A stretch of 64,000 nt of DNA from Candidatus Poribacteria bacterium. GTDB taxonomy: Bacteria > Poribacteria > WGA-4E > GCA-2687025. The notes under the pieces are model-generated. The model had not been told where the DNA came from. It made no database searches and was given only the letters and a program-made list of their open reading frames with translations. The translations under genes and the position numbers were made by a program. Each line of letters begins with the position of its first letter. Positions within the stretch are counted from its first letter, which is position 1. The DNA lies in the NCBI GenBank assembly GCA_028818695.1, contig JAPPNK010000012.1, forward strand, positions 163,476 to 227,475. The letters run 5' to 3'. Below, in pieces: positions 42,448-51,252 of the stretch.

Positions 42448-44688
42448 ATGGCTGCTTTGAAGCGTTGGCATGCGGTTCAGATTCGCCTCGTTTGCGTATG
42501 CGCGCTGTTGATCGGCGCCGCCATGCCGGCGTATGCGCAGGAGAGCGCGCCGAAACATGCGGATCTGCTATACTCCCAGGCGAAGTGGCGGCAAGCGGCG
42601 GCGGCGTATGAAACCTTTGCGTCCGAAAATCCTGATTACAGGCATCTGACGCGAATCTATATGCGCGTCGGGCAAGCCTACGGCGAGCTGGGGGAAGTGG
42701 AAAACGCCCGCAAGGCGTATGCGAAAGGCGTTGAGACGGGGCCGGACGACTCCTACATCTACTCCATCATCTCTCTTTGGGGGAATATGTACACTCGCCG
42801 TTATCAGTATATTGAAGCGCAGACGATGTGCGAAAATCTGATGCGCGCCTATCCAAACACGATCGCCGCAGAATATGCCCACTATTTGTTGGGAACCTAT
42901 CTGGAGATGGGCGGGGCGGAAGCGGAAAAATCGGCGAAGGCGTATGAATCGTTTATAGAGCAGTACCCGAACTCGATGTACTTCAGCGGCGCTGTCGGAC
43001 GCCTCACGAGCCTTCTGATTGAGTCGGGCGACGCGGAGAAAGCGGAGGCGCTTCTCACAAAACGACTTGGCATGTCGCCGAACAATTCAAATCTGCTGGA
43101 TCAGCTGGCGGAAGTGTACCAGCAGCAGGGGCGCATAGACGACGCGGTGCGTCTTTTGGAAACGGCTCTTGAGCGGAGCCCTGGCGACTCGAACCTGCTG
43201 GAATCGCTTGGCGGAGCCTACGCCGCAAAAGGCGATCGGAAAAAGGCGCGCGAGGTGTGGCTGCGAACGGTGGACGCCGAGAACGATAGATACAGCCAGC
43301 GGCTGCAGCTGGGGTATCTTTTTCAAAGGCACGGCTTTTTTGAAGACGCGGTTGAGCAGTACGAGCGCGCCTCGGCGCTGCAGCCCTCCTTCTCTTATCT
43401 TTATACGCGCATTGCGAATGTGTACCAGATCATAGGGAAATCGGACAAGGCGTTTGAGGTGTATATGCGTTCGCTGCGCCAGCTCGGTTTTAACTACGCG
43501 GCGCGCCGCCCGATTTTAGAGGCGGTGAAGGAGCTGCTGCCGGCGGCTCGGCTTCGTCAGGAGTATGAACGTTTGAGCGGGGAAGCAGACCGTTCGCAGG
43601 ATTTGACGGCGCAGATGACAGCGGCGGAGTTCGCGTTTTTAGCAGAAGAGTACGAGGAGAGCATGAGCCGATTGAAAGCGCTTGCAGGACACATCGATTC
43701 GGTCGAGACGATGGAGGAGTTTGGCGACACGCTCATGGAGAAGGAGCGGCCGAAGGAGGCTCTGCGTTTCTTGAAGGGCGCCATCGATCTGAATCCGACC
43801 GCGCCCGGCATCGCGCGCCGTCATGCGATGGTCGGTCGGGCGCATGAGGCGCTGGAGCAGTATGAAGAGAGCGCGGAGGCGTACCGTTGGGCGATACAGT
43901 TTGATCCGCTTCGGCAGTCGGATCCCGATCTGGACGCGCGGCTGGCGCACGCGTATATGCGCGGAATGCGCCGCCCCGATCTGGCGCTGACGCATCTGCA
44001 GGAGGCGTCCTCCTTGCCGCCGCTGAAGCCGCAGCTGGAGGATTTGACGCTTCTGACAGCAGAGGCGTATCTGCTCTTAGGCGATCTTGCGTCGGCGGGC
44101 GTCGCGCTGGTTCAGAATCGCTCCAATTTTCCTGAAAAAGAATCGAAACGCCAGTTTCTAACGGCGGAGATACTGTTCTTCAAAGGAGAGCATGAGGCGG
44201 CTGAAAAGCTTTATGAAAAGGTCGCGGAAACCTATCTCGAATCGGAGTCGTCGAACGACGCTCTGGCGCGTATCGCCTTGATTCACAACGGCGCGGGCAA
44301 TGCGGAAGCGTTGAGCCTCTACGCCGACGCGCTGCGGCTGCGCGCGAACGGAAAACTGGCAGAGGCGATGTCGGTCTGCGAAGCGGTTGCGGAGTCGGCG
44401 AAGCGCATTCCGCTCGCGCAGGATGCGCTCTCCTTGCTGGCGGAGACGGCCTTTGAGGCGAACGACCTGGAGCGCGCGGCCGCCGCGTATGAGACGTTGG
44501 CGAAGGAGGGCGGTCATCTGGGCGCGCAGGCGCTGACGGCTCTGGGGCGGCTCTACTATGAAAGCGGGAACCGGAAGGGCGCCATTGATGCGTATGAGCG
44601 GTTGTTGAAGCAGAACGCGACGGGCGCATTTGCGGTGTCGGCGCGCGCGCGGCTTCGCGCCCTGATAGATGAAGAGTCGACGCCGTAA
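42448..44688 (+). CDS. Exported TPR protein
   Basis: A 746-residue protein with a signal peptide (LVCVCALLIGAAMPAYAQ) and tetratricopeptide repeats over most of its length (YSQAKWRQAAAAYETFA, RVGQAYGELGEVENARKAY, LAEVYQQQGRIDDAVRLLE, AKGDRKKAREVWLRTV, ALGRLYYESGNRKGAIDAYERLL). I start it at 42448, where GAGAGAGG precedes the ATG; the frame is open further to 42115 but there it overlaps the cytochrome gene. It resembles YfgM/BamD-like or secretion scaffold proteins. Cotranscription with a bc-type complex and a transglutaminase-like protein suggests a role in envelope assembly; this is inference. Confidence 0.8.
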   Translation: MAALKRWHAVQIRLVCVCALLIGAAMPAYAQESAPKHADLLYSQAKWRQAAAAYETFASENPDYRHLTRIYMRVGQAYGELGEVENARKAYAKGVETGPDDSYIYSIISLWGNMYTRRYQYIEAQTMCENLMRAYPNTIAAEYAHYLLGTYLEMGGAEAEKSAKAYESFIEQYPNSMYFSGAVGRLTSLLIESGDAEKAEALLTKRLGMSPNNSNLLDQLAEVYQQQGRIDDAVRLLETALERSPGDSNLLESLGGAYAAKGDRKKAREVWLRTVDAENDRYSQRLQLGYLFQRHGFFEDAVEQYERASALQPSFSYLYTRIANVYQIIGKSDKAFEVYMRSLRQLGFNYAARRPILEAVKELLPAARLRQEYERLSGEADRSQDLTAQMTAAEFAFLAEEYEESMSRLKALAGHIDSVETMEEFGDTLMEKERPKEALRFLKGAIDLNPTAPGIARRHAMVGRAHEALEQYEESAEAYRWAIQFDPLRQSDPDLDARLAHAYMRGMRRPDLALTHLQEASSLPPLKPQLEDLTLLTAEAYLLLGDLASAGVALVQNRSNFPEKESKRQFLTAEILFFKGEHEAAEKLYEKVAETYLESESSNDALARIALIHNGAGNAEALSLYADALRLRANGKLAEAMSVCEAVAESAKRIPLAQDALSLLAETAFEANDLERAAAAYETLAKEGGHLGAQALTALGRLYYESGNRKGAIDAYERLLKQNATGAFAVSARARLRALIDEESTP

Positions 44689-44701
44689 GATTGGGAGAAT
44701 T

Positions 44702-46156
44702 ATGCGAAACGCGGCAGCGGTACTGTTGGGAATGGCGCTGATATGGACGGGGGCGGGGCAAACGGCGTTTGCTCTGGACGCGATGCCGAAGGTTCCGATC
44801 AACTCGGAAGACTGGTACCGCCTCGAGATCATGGGCATCCATGTCGGCAGCATGTGGACGCACAGCGAACAGGTTGAGTCGGAGATTGTCGTTCAGAGCG
44901 AGTTGGTGATGAAGTTGAGCCGCGTCGGCTTCCCTGTCGATGTTCGACAGACGCGGGTGGCTCGTTTTGACGCGGAGCCGCCGTACGCGCCGCGCAGCTT
45001 TTCCTATATAGGTCGGGAAATGGATGTCGAGAAACGGATTGAGGGGCGCGCAGTCGGCGAGGAGATGCATCTCTCCATTCTATCCGGCGGCAAGATGTAC
45101 GAAAAAACGATTGGAATGCCGGCGGGGGCGGTTTTTGAAGAGGCGATACCGTTTTTGCTGCAGGACCGCGCATTTAAAGTGGGCGACAAGGCATCCTATT
45201 TTACCTTCAACTACGAACTGCTGACTCCGATCTCCTACCGCGTCTCTGCCATCGATTCAGAGGACGAAGAGACCTTTGCGATAGTCTATCTATTGGAGCA
45301 GCTTCAAGTTGAGGTGACGAGCTACCTGAACAAGGACGGTTCAGTGTTGGAGACGGTCATTCCGTTGGGGGCGATGTCGCTTCGAATGGCGCTCGCTTCA
45401 GAGAAGGAGGCGACCGAAACCCCTGAGGGGCGTTTTGACATTGTGATCTCCACGAAGACGGAGTTTCAAGGCGCGCCGCCGAGCGATCCAGAACTTTTTA
45501 CCGCCGAGGCGCGGCTGCCGAATAAAGAGCTGTCCGACGCGGCGCCGAACACGCATCGGCAGACCTTGACCCCAATTGCCGATTCCGACTGGATGTCGCT
45601 AGAGGTGAAGAGGGACGCGGAGCCGCAGGAGAGGGTTCCGTATCCGATCAAGAGCGCGGAGTTGGAGCCGTTTTTGTCGTCAACGTTGTATGTTCAAGCG
45701 GACAATCCGGACATTCGCGCTAAGGCGGCTGAGATTGTCGACGGAACGGAGGGCGCCTGGGAGGCGGCAAAGCGCATCTCCGAATGGACGCATACATATG
45801 TGAAGGAGAAGCGGTTCGACAGGGGTTATGCGACGGCGAAGGAGACGCTCGATTCACGGTCGGGCGACTGCACGGAGCATACGATGCTGGCGGTTGCGTT
45901 GACGCGCGCGGCGGGGATACCGGCGCGGATTGTGTCGGGCGTCGTCTGGATGAAGGACGGGTTTTACTACCATTTCTGGCATGAAGCGTACGTTGGAGAA
46001 TGGATCGCGCTGGACGCGACGCTGGGTCAGACGCCGGCGGACGCGCGGCGCATTCAGCTGAGCCGAGGCGAGCTGGAATCGGACACGGCGCTGGAGCTGA
46101 CTTTCGGCGTCTTGCAGACGCTCAACATGCTTGAGCTGCGGGCGTCCCCAAAATAG
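44702..46156 (+). CDS. Exported transglutaminase-like cysteine protease fold protein
   Basis: A 484-residue protein with a signal peptide (AAAVLLGMALIWTGAGQTAFA). The C-terminal 130 residues form a transglutaminase-like domain: SGDCTEHT (Cys390), YHFWHEAY (His424) and ALDATLG (Asp438) make the catalytic triad. The N-terminal 300 residues are beta-rich (YRLEIMGIHVGSMW, FSYIGREMDVEKR) and resemble exported DUF3857-type regions. GGGAGA lies just before 44702; the frame also opens at 44669, inside the TPR gene. It follows the TPR gene by 13 bases and precedes metG by 17. It probably acts as a peptidase or as a protein-binding relict in the periplasm. Confidence 0.83.
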   Translation: MRNAAAVLLGMALIWTGAGQTAFALDAMPKVPINSEDWYRLEIMGIHVGSMWTHSEQVESEIVVQSELVMKLSRVGFPVDVRQTRVARFDAEPPYAPRSFSYIGREMDVEKRIEGRAVGEEMHLSILSGGKMYEKTIGMPAGAVFEEAIPFLLQDRAFKVGDKASYFTFNYELLTPISYRVSAIDSEDEETFAIVYLLEQLQVEVTSYLNKDGSVLETVIPLGAMSLRMALASEKEATETPEGRFDIVISTKTEFQGAPPSDPELFTAEARLPNKELSDAAPNTHRQTLTPIADSDWMSLEVKRDAEPQERVPYPIKSAELEPFLSSTLYVQADNPDIRAKAAEIVDGTEGAWEAAKRISEWTHTYVKEKRFDRGYATAKETLDSRSGDCTEHTMLAVALTRAAGIPARIVSGVVWMKDGFYYHFWHEAYVGEWIALDATLGQTPADARRIQLSRGELESDTALELTFGVLQTLNMLELRASPK

Positions 46157-46173
46157 GAGCCGGAAAGGGCGGC

Positions 46174-48090
46174 ATGGATTCAACCTATTACATCACGACA
46201 ACGATTCCGTATGTGAACGCTCTGCCGCATTTGGGGCATTCGTATGAGTTGGTCGCGACAGACGCGCTCGCCCGCTACCGCCGCCTTTGCGGTCGAGATG
46301 TGTGGTTCTTGACGGGTCTGGACGAAAATTCGCAGAATATCGAGAAGAAAGCGCGGGAGCTCGGCAAGGAAACGAAGGAGTATGTGGACGAGATGGCGGC
46401 AGGTTTCCGCAACACATGGGAGAAGCTGGACATCTCCTTTGACGACATGCTCCGCACGACGGAGCCGCGGCACTGGCGCGCCTCCCAGGAGCTGTTTCAG
46501 CGCGCTTACGACAACGGCGACATCTACCTTGGGGAGCATAACGGGTATTACTGCAACTCGTGCGAAGCGAAGTACGACGAAGAGGATCTTGTCGACGGAA
46601 CCGACTGCCCCGTCCATCATAAAAAATGCGAATGGCTTGCAGAAAAGAACTATTTCTTTGCCCTTTCAAAGTACCAAGATCGTCTCATACAGCTTTTTCG
46701 AGACCGTCCAGATTGGGTGTATCCTGCGTCGCGGCGGAACGAGGTTCTCGCGTTCATTGAGCGCGGTTTGAACGATTTCAGCGTGACGCGCGCCGACAAG
46801 CAATGGGGCGTTCCATGTCCTATTGACGAGAGCCATGTGATGTATGTCTGGTTCGATGCGCTCATCAACTATTTGACGGGCGTCGGCTTTCCCGACCATC
46901 AGCAGATGTACGAGAAGTACTGGCCATGCGATGTGCATGTGATGGGAAAGGACATGTGGCGTTTTCACTGCGTCTATTGGCCGGCGATGCTCATGAGCGC
47001 CGGCTTGCCGTTGCCGAGGCGGGCGGCGGTGCATGGATTTCTCAATCTTAAAGGCGAGAAGATGAGCAAGACGCGCGGCATCTATGTCGACCCGGTGGCG
47101 GCGGTGGACGCTTATGGGTCGGACGCGATTCGGTATTTTTTGCTGCGCGATATGCCGTTTGACCAGGACGGCGACTTCACATGGGAGGCATTTGCCGCTC
47201 GATATAACGCCGATCTGGCGAACGATCTGGGAAACCTGCTGAATCGAACGCTGCGGCTTGTGAACGCGCATTTCAACGGAGCGGCGCCGCCTGCGGGGGA
47301 GCCTAAGGAGAGCGAACAGGCGCTTGCGCAGTTTGCGTCGGAGCGGCTTGAAGGGCTGCATGCGTTGATGGGGCGGTATCAGCTGCATCTGGCGTTGGAC
47401 GAGGCGATGTCGCTCATACGGGAGACGAACCGGTATCTGTCCGAGCGGAAGCCGTGGGACCTGGCAAAGCGGGGCGATCTGGGCGGCGCGGGGACTGTTC
47501 TCTACCATGCGATGGAAGCGCTGCGCTGGACGGGGGCGATGCTGTCGCCGTTCATTCCGTCGGCGGTGGAGAAGATGCGCTCGCAGCTCGGGGTTTCGGC
47601 GGAAAGCTTTGACGGGCTGGTCTGGGGCGGCTTAGAGGCAGGGAAACCGATCGGCGAAGCAAGCCCGCTGTTTCCGCGCATAGATATGAAGGCGGAGGCG
47701 GAAGCGAAAACATCCTCTCAACCAAAAGAAAGCAAGCCGAAAATGAAGGCGCAGGAGAAGGAAATAGGCGTCGTCAGTTTTGACGATTTCCGCAAGATTG
47801 ATCTGCGCGTCGCGCGCGTCGTGGAGGCGGAGCGGGCCCCGAAAGCGGACAAGCTGTTGAAGTTGACAACGCAGGTCGGCAGCGAAACGCGCGTCATTGT
47901 CGCGGGCATCGCGGAGCATTACGCGCCTGAAGAGCTGATCGGCAAGCGCATTGTGATAGTCGCCAATCTCGCCCCGCGCACGATCTTCGGCATTGAATCG
48001 CAGGGGATGCTGTTGGCGGGCAAGGACGGAGAGGCGCTTGTCATCGCGGAGTTTGAGAGAGAGATCGCCGACGGGGCGGAAGTGTCTTGA
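46174..48090 (+). CDS. metG: Methionyl-tRNA synthetase
   Basis: A 638-residue class I synthetase that charges tRNA-Met. HIGH motif PHLGH (residues 18-22), KMSKT near residue 295 in NLKGEKMSKTRG, and a zinc knuckle with Cys pairs (YCNSCEAKY, TDCPVHHKKCEW). The last 110 residues are the EMAP-II-like tRNA-binding domain (FRKIDLRVARVVEAE, KLLKLTTQVG, MLLAGKDGEALV), joined by a Lys/Glu-rich linker. It is followed by tatD with a four-base overlap. Confidence 0.97.
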   Translation: MDSTYYITTTIPYVNALPHLGHSYELVATDALARYRRLCGRDVWFLTGLDENSQNIEKKARELGKETKEYVDEMAAGFRNTWEKLDISFDDMLRTTEPRHWRASQELFQRAYDNGDIYLGEHNGYYCNSCEAKYDEEDLVDGTDCPVHHKKCEWLAEKNYFFALSKYQDRLIQLFRDRPDWVYPASRRNEVLAFIERGLNDFSVTRADKQWGVPCPIDESHVMYVWFDALINYLTGVGFPDHQQMYEKYWPCDVHVMGKDMWRFHCVYWPAMLMSAGLPLPRRAAVHGFLNLKGEKMSKTRGIYVDPVAAVDAYGSDAIRYFLLRDMPFDQDGDFTWEAFAARYNADLANDLGNLLNRTLRLVNAHFNGAAPPAGEPKESEQALAQFASERLEGLHALMGRYQLHLALDEAMSLIRETNRYLSERKPWDLAKRGDLGGAGTVLYHAMEALRWTGAMLSPFIPSAVEKMRSQLGVSAESFDGLVWGGLEAGKPIGEASPLFPRIDMKAEAEAKTSSQPKESKPKMKAQEKEIGVVSFDDFRKIDLRVARVVEAERAPKADKLLKLTTQVGSETRVIVAGIAEHYAPEELIGKRIVIVANLAPRTIFGIESQGMLLAGKDGEALVIAEFEREIADGAEVS

Positions 48091-48869
48091 CGCGCGGATG
48101 GACGCTCATCGACACGCATGCGCATCTTCAGCTGTCCACATTTGACGCGGATCGAGAGGCGGTACTTCGGCGCGCCGAGAGGGCGGGGGTGGAGGCGGTC
48201 GTCAATATCGGCATTGACGCGGCTTCGTCGCTGGCGGCGATTCGGCTCGCTGAGGAACATTCGATCTGCTGGGCGGCTGTCGGTCTGCATCCGCATGAGG
48301 CGGGTTCATGGAGCGATTCGGTTAAACAGGAGCTGCGCGCTCTGTCTCAACATCCAAAGGCGGTCGCCGTCGGCGAAACGGGGCTGGATTATTACCGCAA
48401 TCATGCCTCGAAAGCGGATCAGATGCGCGCGTTTCAGGGGCAGATGGAGCTCGCCGCCGAGACGCAGCTGCCGTTTGTGATTCATCAACGCAGCGCCTCC
48501 GAGGATTTGCTGGACGCGCTGGAGGCGTCCGGCATGGGGGCGTCCGCGCTGCTGCATTGTTTTAGCGGCTCTGTAGAGGAGGGGAAGCGCGCTGCAGGTC
48601 TGGGCTGCTTTTTTGGCTTGGGCGGAATTTTAACCTACCCTAAATCGGACGAGCTTCGCCAGGCGGTTGAAACGCTGCCGAGCGATCGGGTTATGGTCGA
48701 GACGGACAGTCCTTGGCTGGCGCCTCAAGCCTGGCGCGGAAAGCGGAACGAGCCGTCCTATGTTCGCGCGGCAGCCGAAGCGGTCGCGTCGGCGCGGGGG
48801 GAATCGTTTGAGCGCGCCGCCCAGAAGACATCCGAAGCGGCGCGCCGATTTTTCCGTTTGGAGAATTGA
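48087..48869 (+). CDS. tatD: TatD family metal-dependent hydrolase
   Basis: A 260-residue TIM-barrel hydrolase: IDTHAHL, VGLHPHE, VGETGLDYY, FVIHQRSA, LHCFSG and VETDSPWLAP provide the metal ligands and family signature. The start is TTG at 48087, overlapping the metG stop (TTGA), with GGCGGAAG upstream; there is no in-frame ATG before the first motif. The metG-tatD order is found in many bacteria. Known family members have 3'-5' exonuclease or deoxyribonuclease activity. Confidence 0.93.
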   Translation: MTRGWTLIDTHAHLQLSTFDADREAVLRRAERAGVEAVVNIGIDAASSLAAIRLAEEHSICWAAVGLHPHEAGSWSDSVKQELRALSQHPKAVAVGETGLDYYRNHASKADQMRAFQGQMELAAETQLPFVIHQRSASEDLLDALEASGMGASALLHCFSGSVEEGKRAAGLGCFFGLGGILTYPKSDELRQAVETLPSDRVMVETDSPWLAPQAWRGKRNEPSYVRAAAEAVASARGESFERAAQKTSEAARRFFRLEN

Positions 48870-48882
48870 CTCCCCTGCGGCA

Positions 48883-49281
48883 TTACGAGTCGTCGCAGAC
48901 CGCGTCGGGATCGTTCACCGTGTAGAGGCCGACCACATTCTCTTCGGGGTCAAGGAAAAGAGCCATGCTGGCAGCCCCTTTGGAGCCGGGGATCTCCATC
49001 GGCGGCATGATCGTCTGTCCGCCGCCCGCGTTCACTTTTGCCAGGCTCTCCTGCAGGTCGTCAACCTGAATGTAGAAAGTGATGTAGGGTTTCATCCCTT
49101 CGTGTTCGCCGTCCATCTGAATTCCGCCGCCGCCGATGCCTTCCTCGCTGCCGGTGTTGAACATGACGTAACCCGATTCTTCGTGGGCATTCGCGTCCCA
49201 TCCAAAAATCCCGGCGTAGAACTTGCTCTGCGCTTTTATGTCCTTGGCGTAGAACTCAAAGTGGACAACTGGGTTTCCCAT
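48883..49281 (-). CDS. VOC (glyoxalase/dioxygenase) superfamily protein
   Basis: A 132-residue single vicinal-oxygen-chelate domain: PVVHFEFYAKDIKAQSKFY at the start, FGWDAN, TFYIQVDDLQESLAKV, and LFLDPEENVVGLY at the end. I start at 49281 because AGGAG lies seven bases upstream; the frame opens 36 bases earlier. A metal-binding His (VHFEF) and Glu (PEENVVGLY) are in the expected places. Substrate unknown; related proteins act on glyoxal adducts or bind antibiotics. Confidence 0.87.
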   Translation of the reverse strand: MGNPVVHFEFYAKDIKAQSKFYAGIFGWDANAHEESGYVMFNTGSEEGIGGGGIQMDGEHEGMKPYITFYIQVDDLQESLAKVNAGGGQTIMPPMEIPGSKGAASMALFLDPEENVVGLYTVNDPDAVCDDS

Positions 49282-49383
49282 TGGTCGCTCCTTTTGTGTT
49301 GGCGCGTTTGTACGCATGAATTGTCGTTACGCCATATGAACGAAGGCAAAAGAGCGTCCGTTACAAACGACAGGCGGCATGCG

Positions 49384-50997
49384 TTATTTTGTCTGCTGCC
49401 CGTTCCGCTTCCGCTCGCGCTCATCTTTATAGATCTTATACTCAAAGCTGTCGACCAGCGCCTCCCAGGAGGCTTCGATGATGTTTTCGGAGACGCCGAC
49501 GGTTCCCCAAGTGTCCTCGCCGTCCGACGAGTTTATGAGAACGCGGACGCGCGCGGCGGTGGAGCGCTGAGAATCCAAGACGCGGACATTGTAGTCCTGA
49601 AGGAAGACATGCTGAAACTGCGGATAGAACCTGTCGAGCGCTTTTCGCAAGGCGGAGTCAAGCGCGTTGATGGGTCCGTTGCCTTCGGCGGCGGAATGCT
49701 CTTCGGCTCCGCTGGGGTCCAGTATCTTGACGGTGGCTTCGGAGCGCATGTCGCGCGTGAGAAACTTTTCCACGATGATGCGAAATCCGACCCGCTTAAA
49801 CGCCGGCTGAAAATGCCCCATCGCCTTTTGCGCAAGCAGCAGGAAGGAGGCGTCCGCGCCTTCAAATTCGTATCCGAACTGCTCCGCCTCTTTGAGCCGC
49901 TCGTAGATGCGCTGAACCTCTGGGGAGCGTTTGTCAAGGTGTGGGTAGTCGCTCTCGATCTTTTCAATAATGGCGCTGCGCCCCGCTTGATCGGAGATGA
50001 GAACGCGCTGGACGTTGCCGACCGTTTCGGGTTTAATATGCTCATAGGAAAGCGAATTTTTGCGCGCCGCGTCGATATGGACGCCGCCTTTGTGGGCAAA
50101 GGCGGAGCGTCCAACATAAGGCGCTTTGTCGTTATGGGCATGGTTCGCCATTTCGTTGACAAGCCGCGAGACTCGCGTCAGCTCTTGCAGATTGTCCCGC
50201 CCAACAACGTCGCAGTCCATTTTGAGTTCAAGGTTGGGAATGATGGCGCACAGGTCGGCGTTTCCGCACCGTTCGCCATGCCCGTTGAAGGTGCCTTGTA
50301 CATGCGCGACTCCTTGTTCGACAGCCATGAGCGTGTTGGCGACAGCGGTTCCAGAGTCGTTGTGGGTGTGGATTCCGATGGTGTGATCGGGAAATGCCTC
50401 GCAGACCTGGGCGGCGGCGGCGGCTATCTGGGAGGGGAGCGCTCCGCCGTTTGTGTCGCAAAGGACGAGCCGGCAGGCTCCGCCTTCAGCCGCGGCGCGC
50501 AATGAAGCGAGCGCATATTCGGCGTCATGCCGGTATCCGTCAAAGAAATGCTCGGCGTCGTAGAGGACGTTCATACCCCGCTGCGTCAGAAAATCGACGG
50601 AGGAGCGGATCATCTCTAGGTTTTCCTCTAAAGAGACTCTCAGTATTTCGGTCGCATGGAATGTCCAGCTTTTGCCGAAGATGGTCGCGTATCGGCAGCC
50701 TGTATCGACGAGGGCGAGCAGGTTCGGGTCTTCGTCTGGGGGCAGATTTTTTCGCCGCGTGCTTCCGAACGGCATGAGATTGGCGGTTTTGAGATCGAGT
50801 TCCTTGGCGCGTTTAAAGAATTCGATGTCGCGCGGGTTTGAAAACGGCCATCCTCCGACGACAAAATGAATGCCGATTTCGTCGAACGCCTGCAGTAAAA
50901 TGAGTTTGCTTTCAACCGAGAAGGCGATGCCTTCGGCTTGTCCGCCGTCTCGTAGCGTTTCGTCGCACACTTCAACCGTTCGTTTTGCGCCAGTCAT
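49384..50997 (-). CDS. cimA: Citramalate synthase
   Basis: A 537-residue enzyme of the 2-isopropylmalate synthase family, of the type that condenses pyruvate and acetyl-CoA to citramalate on a threonine-independent isoleucine route. EVCDETLRDGGQAEGIAF holds the metal and pyruvate site, HTHNDSGTAVANTL the paired His ligands, and QGTFNGHGERCGNADLC the family signature. The C-terminal 150 residues form the LeuA allosteric dimer domain (ALDSALRKALDRFYP, YNVRVLDSQRSTAARVRVLI), so feedback control, probably by isoleucine, is expected. The subgroup assignment rests on the family length and motif pattern. TTGGAGAAAG-like sequence precedes the ATG. Confidence 0.85.
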   Translation of the reverse strand: MTGAKRTVEVCDETLRDGGQAEGIAFSVESKLILLQAFDEIGIHFVVGGWPFSNPRDIEFFKRAKELDLKTANLMPFGSTRRKNLPPDEDPNLLALVDTGCRYATIFGKSWTFHATEILRVSLEENLEMIRSSVDFLTQRGMNVLYDAEHFFDGYRHDAEYALASLRAAAEGGACRLVLCDTNGGALPSQIAAAAAQVCEAFPDHTIGIHTHNDSGTAVANTLMAVEQGVAHVQGTFNGHGERCGNADLCAIIPNLELKMDCDVVGRDNLQELTRVSRLVNEMANHAHNDKAPYVGRSAFAHKGGVHIDAARKNSLSYEHIKPETVGNVQRVLISDQAGRSAIIEKIESDYPHLDKRSPEVQRIYERLKEAEQFGYEFEGADASFLLLAQKAMGHFQPAFKRVGFRIIVEKFLTRDMRSEATVKILDPSGAEEHSAAEGNGPINALDSALRKALDRFYPQFQHVFLQDYNVRVLDSQRSTAARVRVLINSSDGEDTWGTVGVSENIIEASWEALVDSFEYKIYKDERERKRNGQQTK

Positions 50998-51027
50998 TCG
51001 CCGCTTTCTCCATATGTTTGTAAGGAT

Positions 51028-51056
51028 ATTATAGCGCTTCGTCAGAGTTTTTGTAG
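51028..51056 (-). promoter_or_regulatory. Promoter of cimA
   Basis: Perfect TATAAT on the minus strand (51033-51028) 31 bases before the cimA start; the -35 position (51056-51051, CTACAA) is poor. GGAGAAA lies upstream of the start codon. Confidence 0.45.
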
Positions 51057-51059
51057 CGC

Positions 51060-51175
51060 TGGATGTTGGACGGAGCCTAGAGGCGGAGAAGGCGGACGGT
51101 TTCTGTTACGGATTGCGGATTCCGCTCGTTTGCATCGCGGTTCTTTCGCGATGAAATTCAACTTTAGGCATGAGG
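51060..51175. repeat. Decayed MITE-like copy
   Basis: The segment carries remnants of the element at 13519-13654 and 39252-39385: ATGTTGG near the left, CGGATTCCGC where the central palindrome stood, and GTTCTTTCGCG....CAACTTTAGGCATGAGG at the right, which matches both the copy B interior and the flank of copy A. The terminal inverted repeats are no longer intact. It fills much of the 255-base gap between cimA and the sulfurylase gene. Confidence 0.45.
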
Positions 51176-51189
51176 TCAGAACGCTAGAC

Positions 51190-51218
51190 TTGAAGGCGGG
51201 CGTCTGCAGGGCTAAGAT
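51190..51218 (+). promoter_or_regulatory. Promoter of the ATP sulfurylase gene
   Basis: TTGAAG (51190-51195), 17-base spacer, TAAGAT (51213-51218). Transcript start near 51225; the ATG at 51253 has AAAGG upstream. Confidence 0.6.
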
Positions 51219-51252
51219 TGTAAGCGGTTATGGACGCCAAGAAAGGTATTGA

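Noticed and set aside
48667-50505. Plus-strand frame of 612 codons opposite the VOC and cimA genes
   Set aside because: Shadow of cimA and the VOC gene, with no motif or ribosome site of its own.
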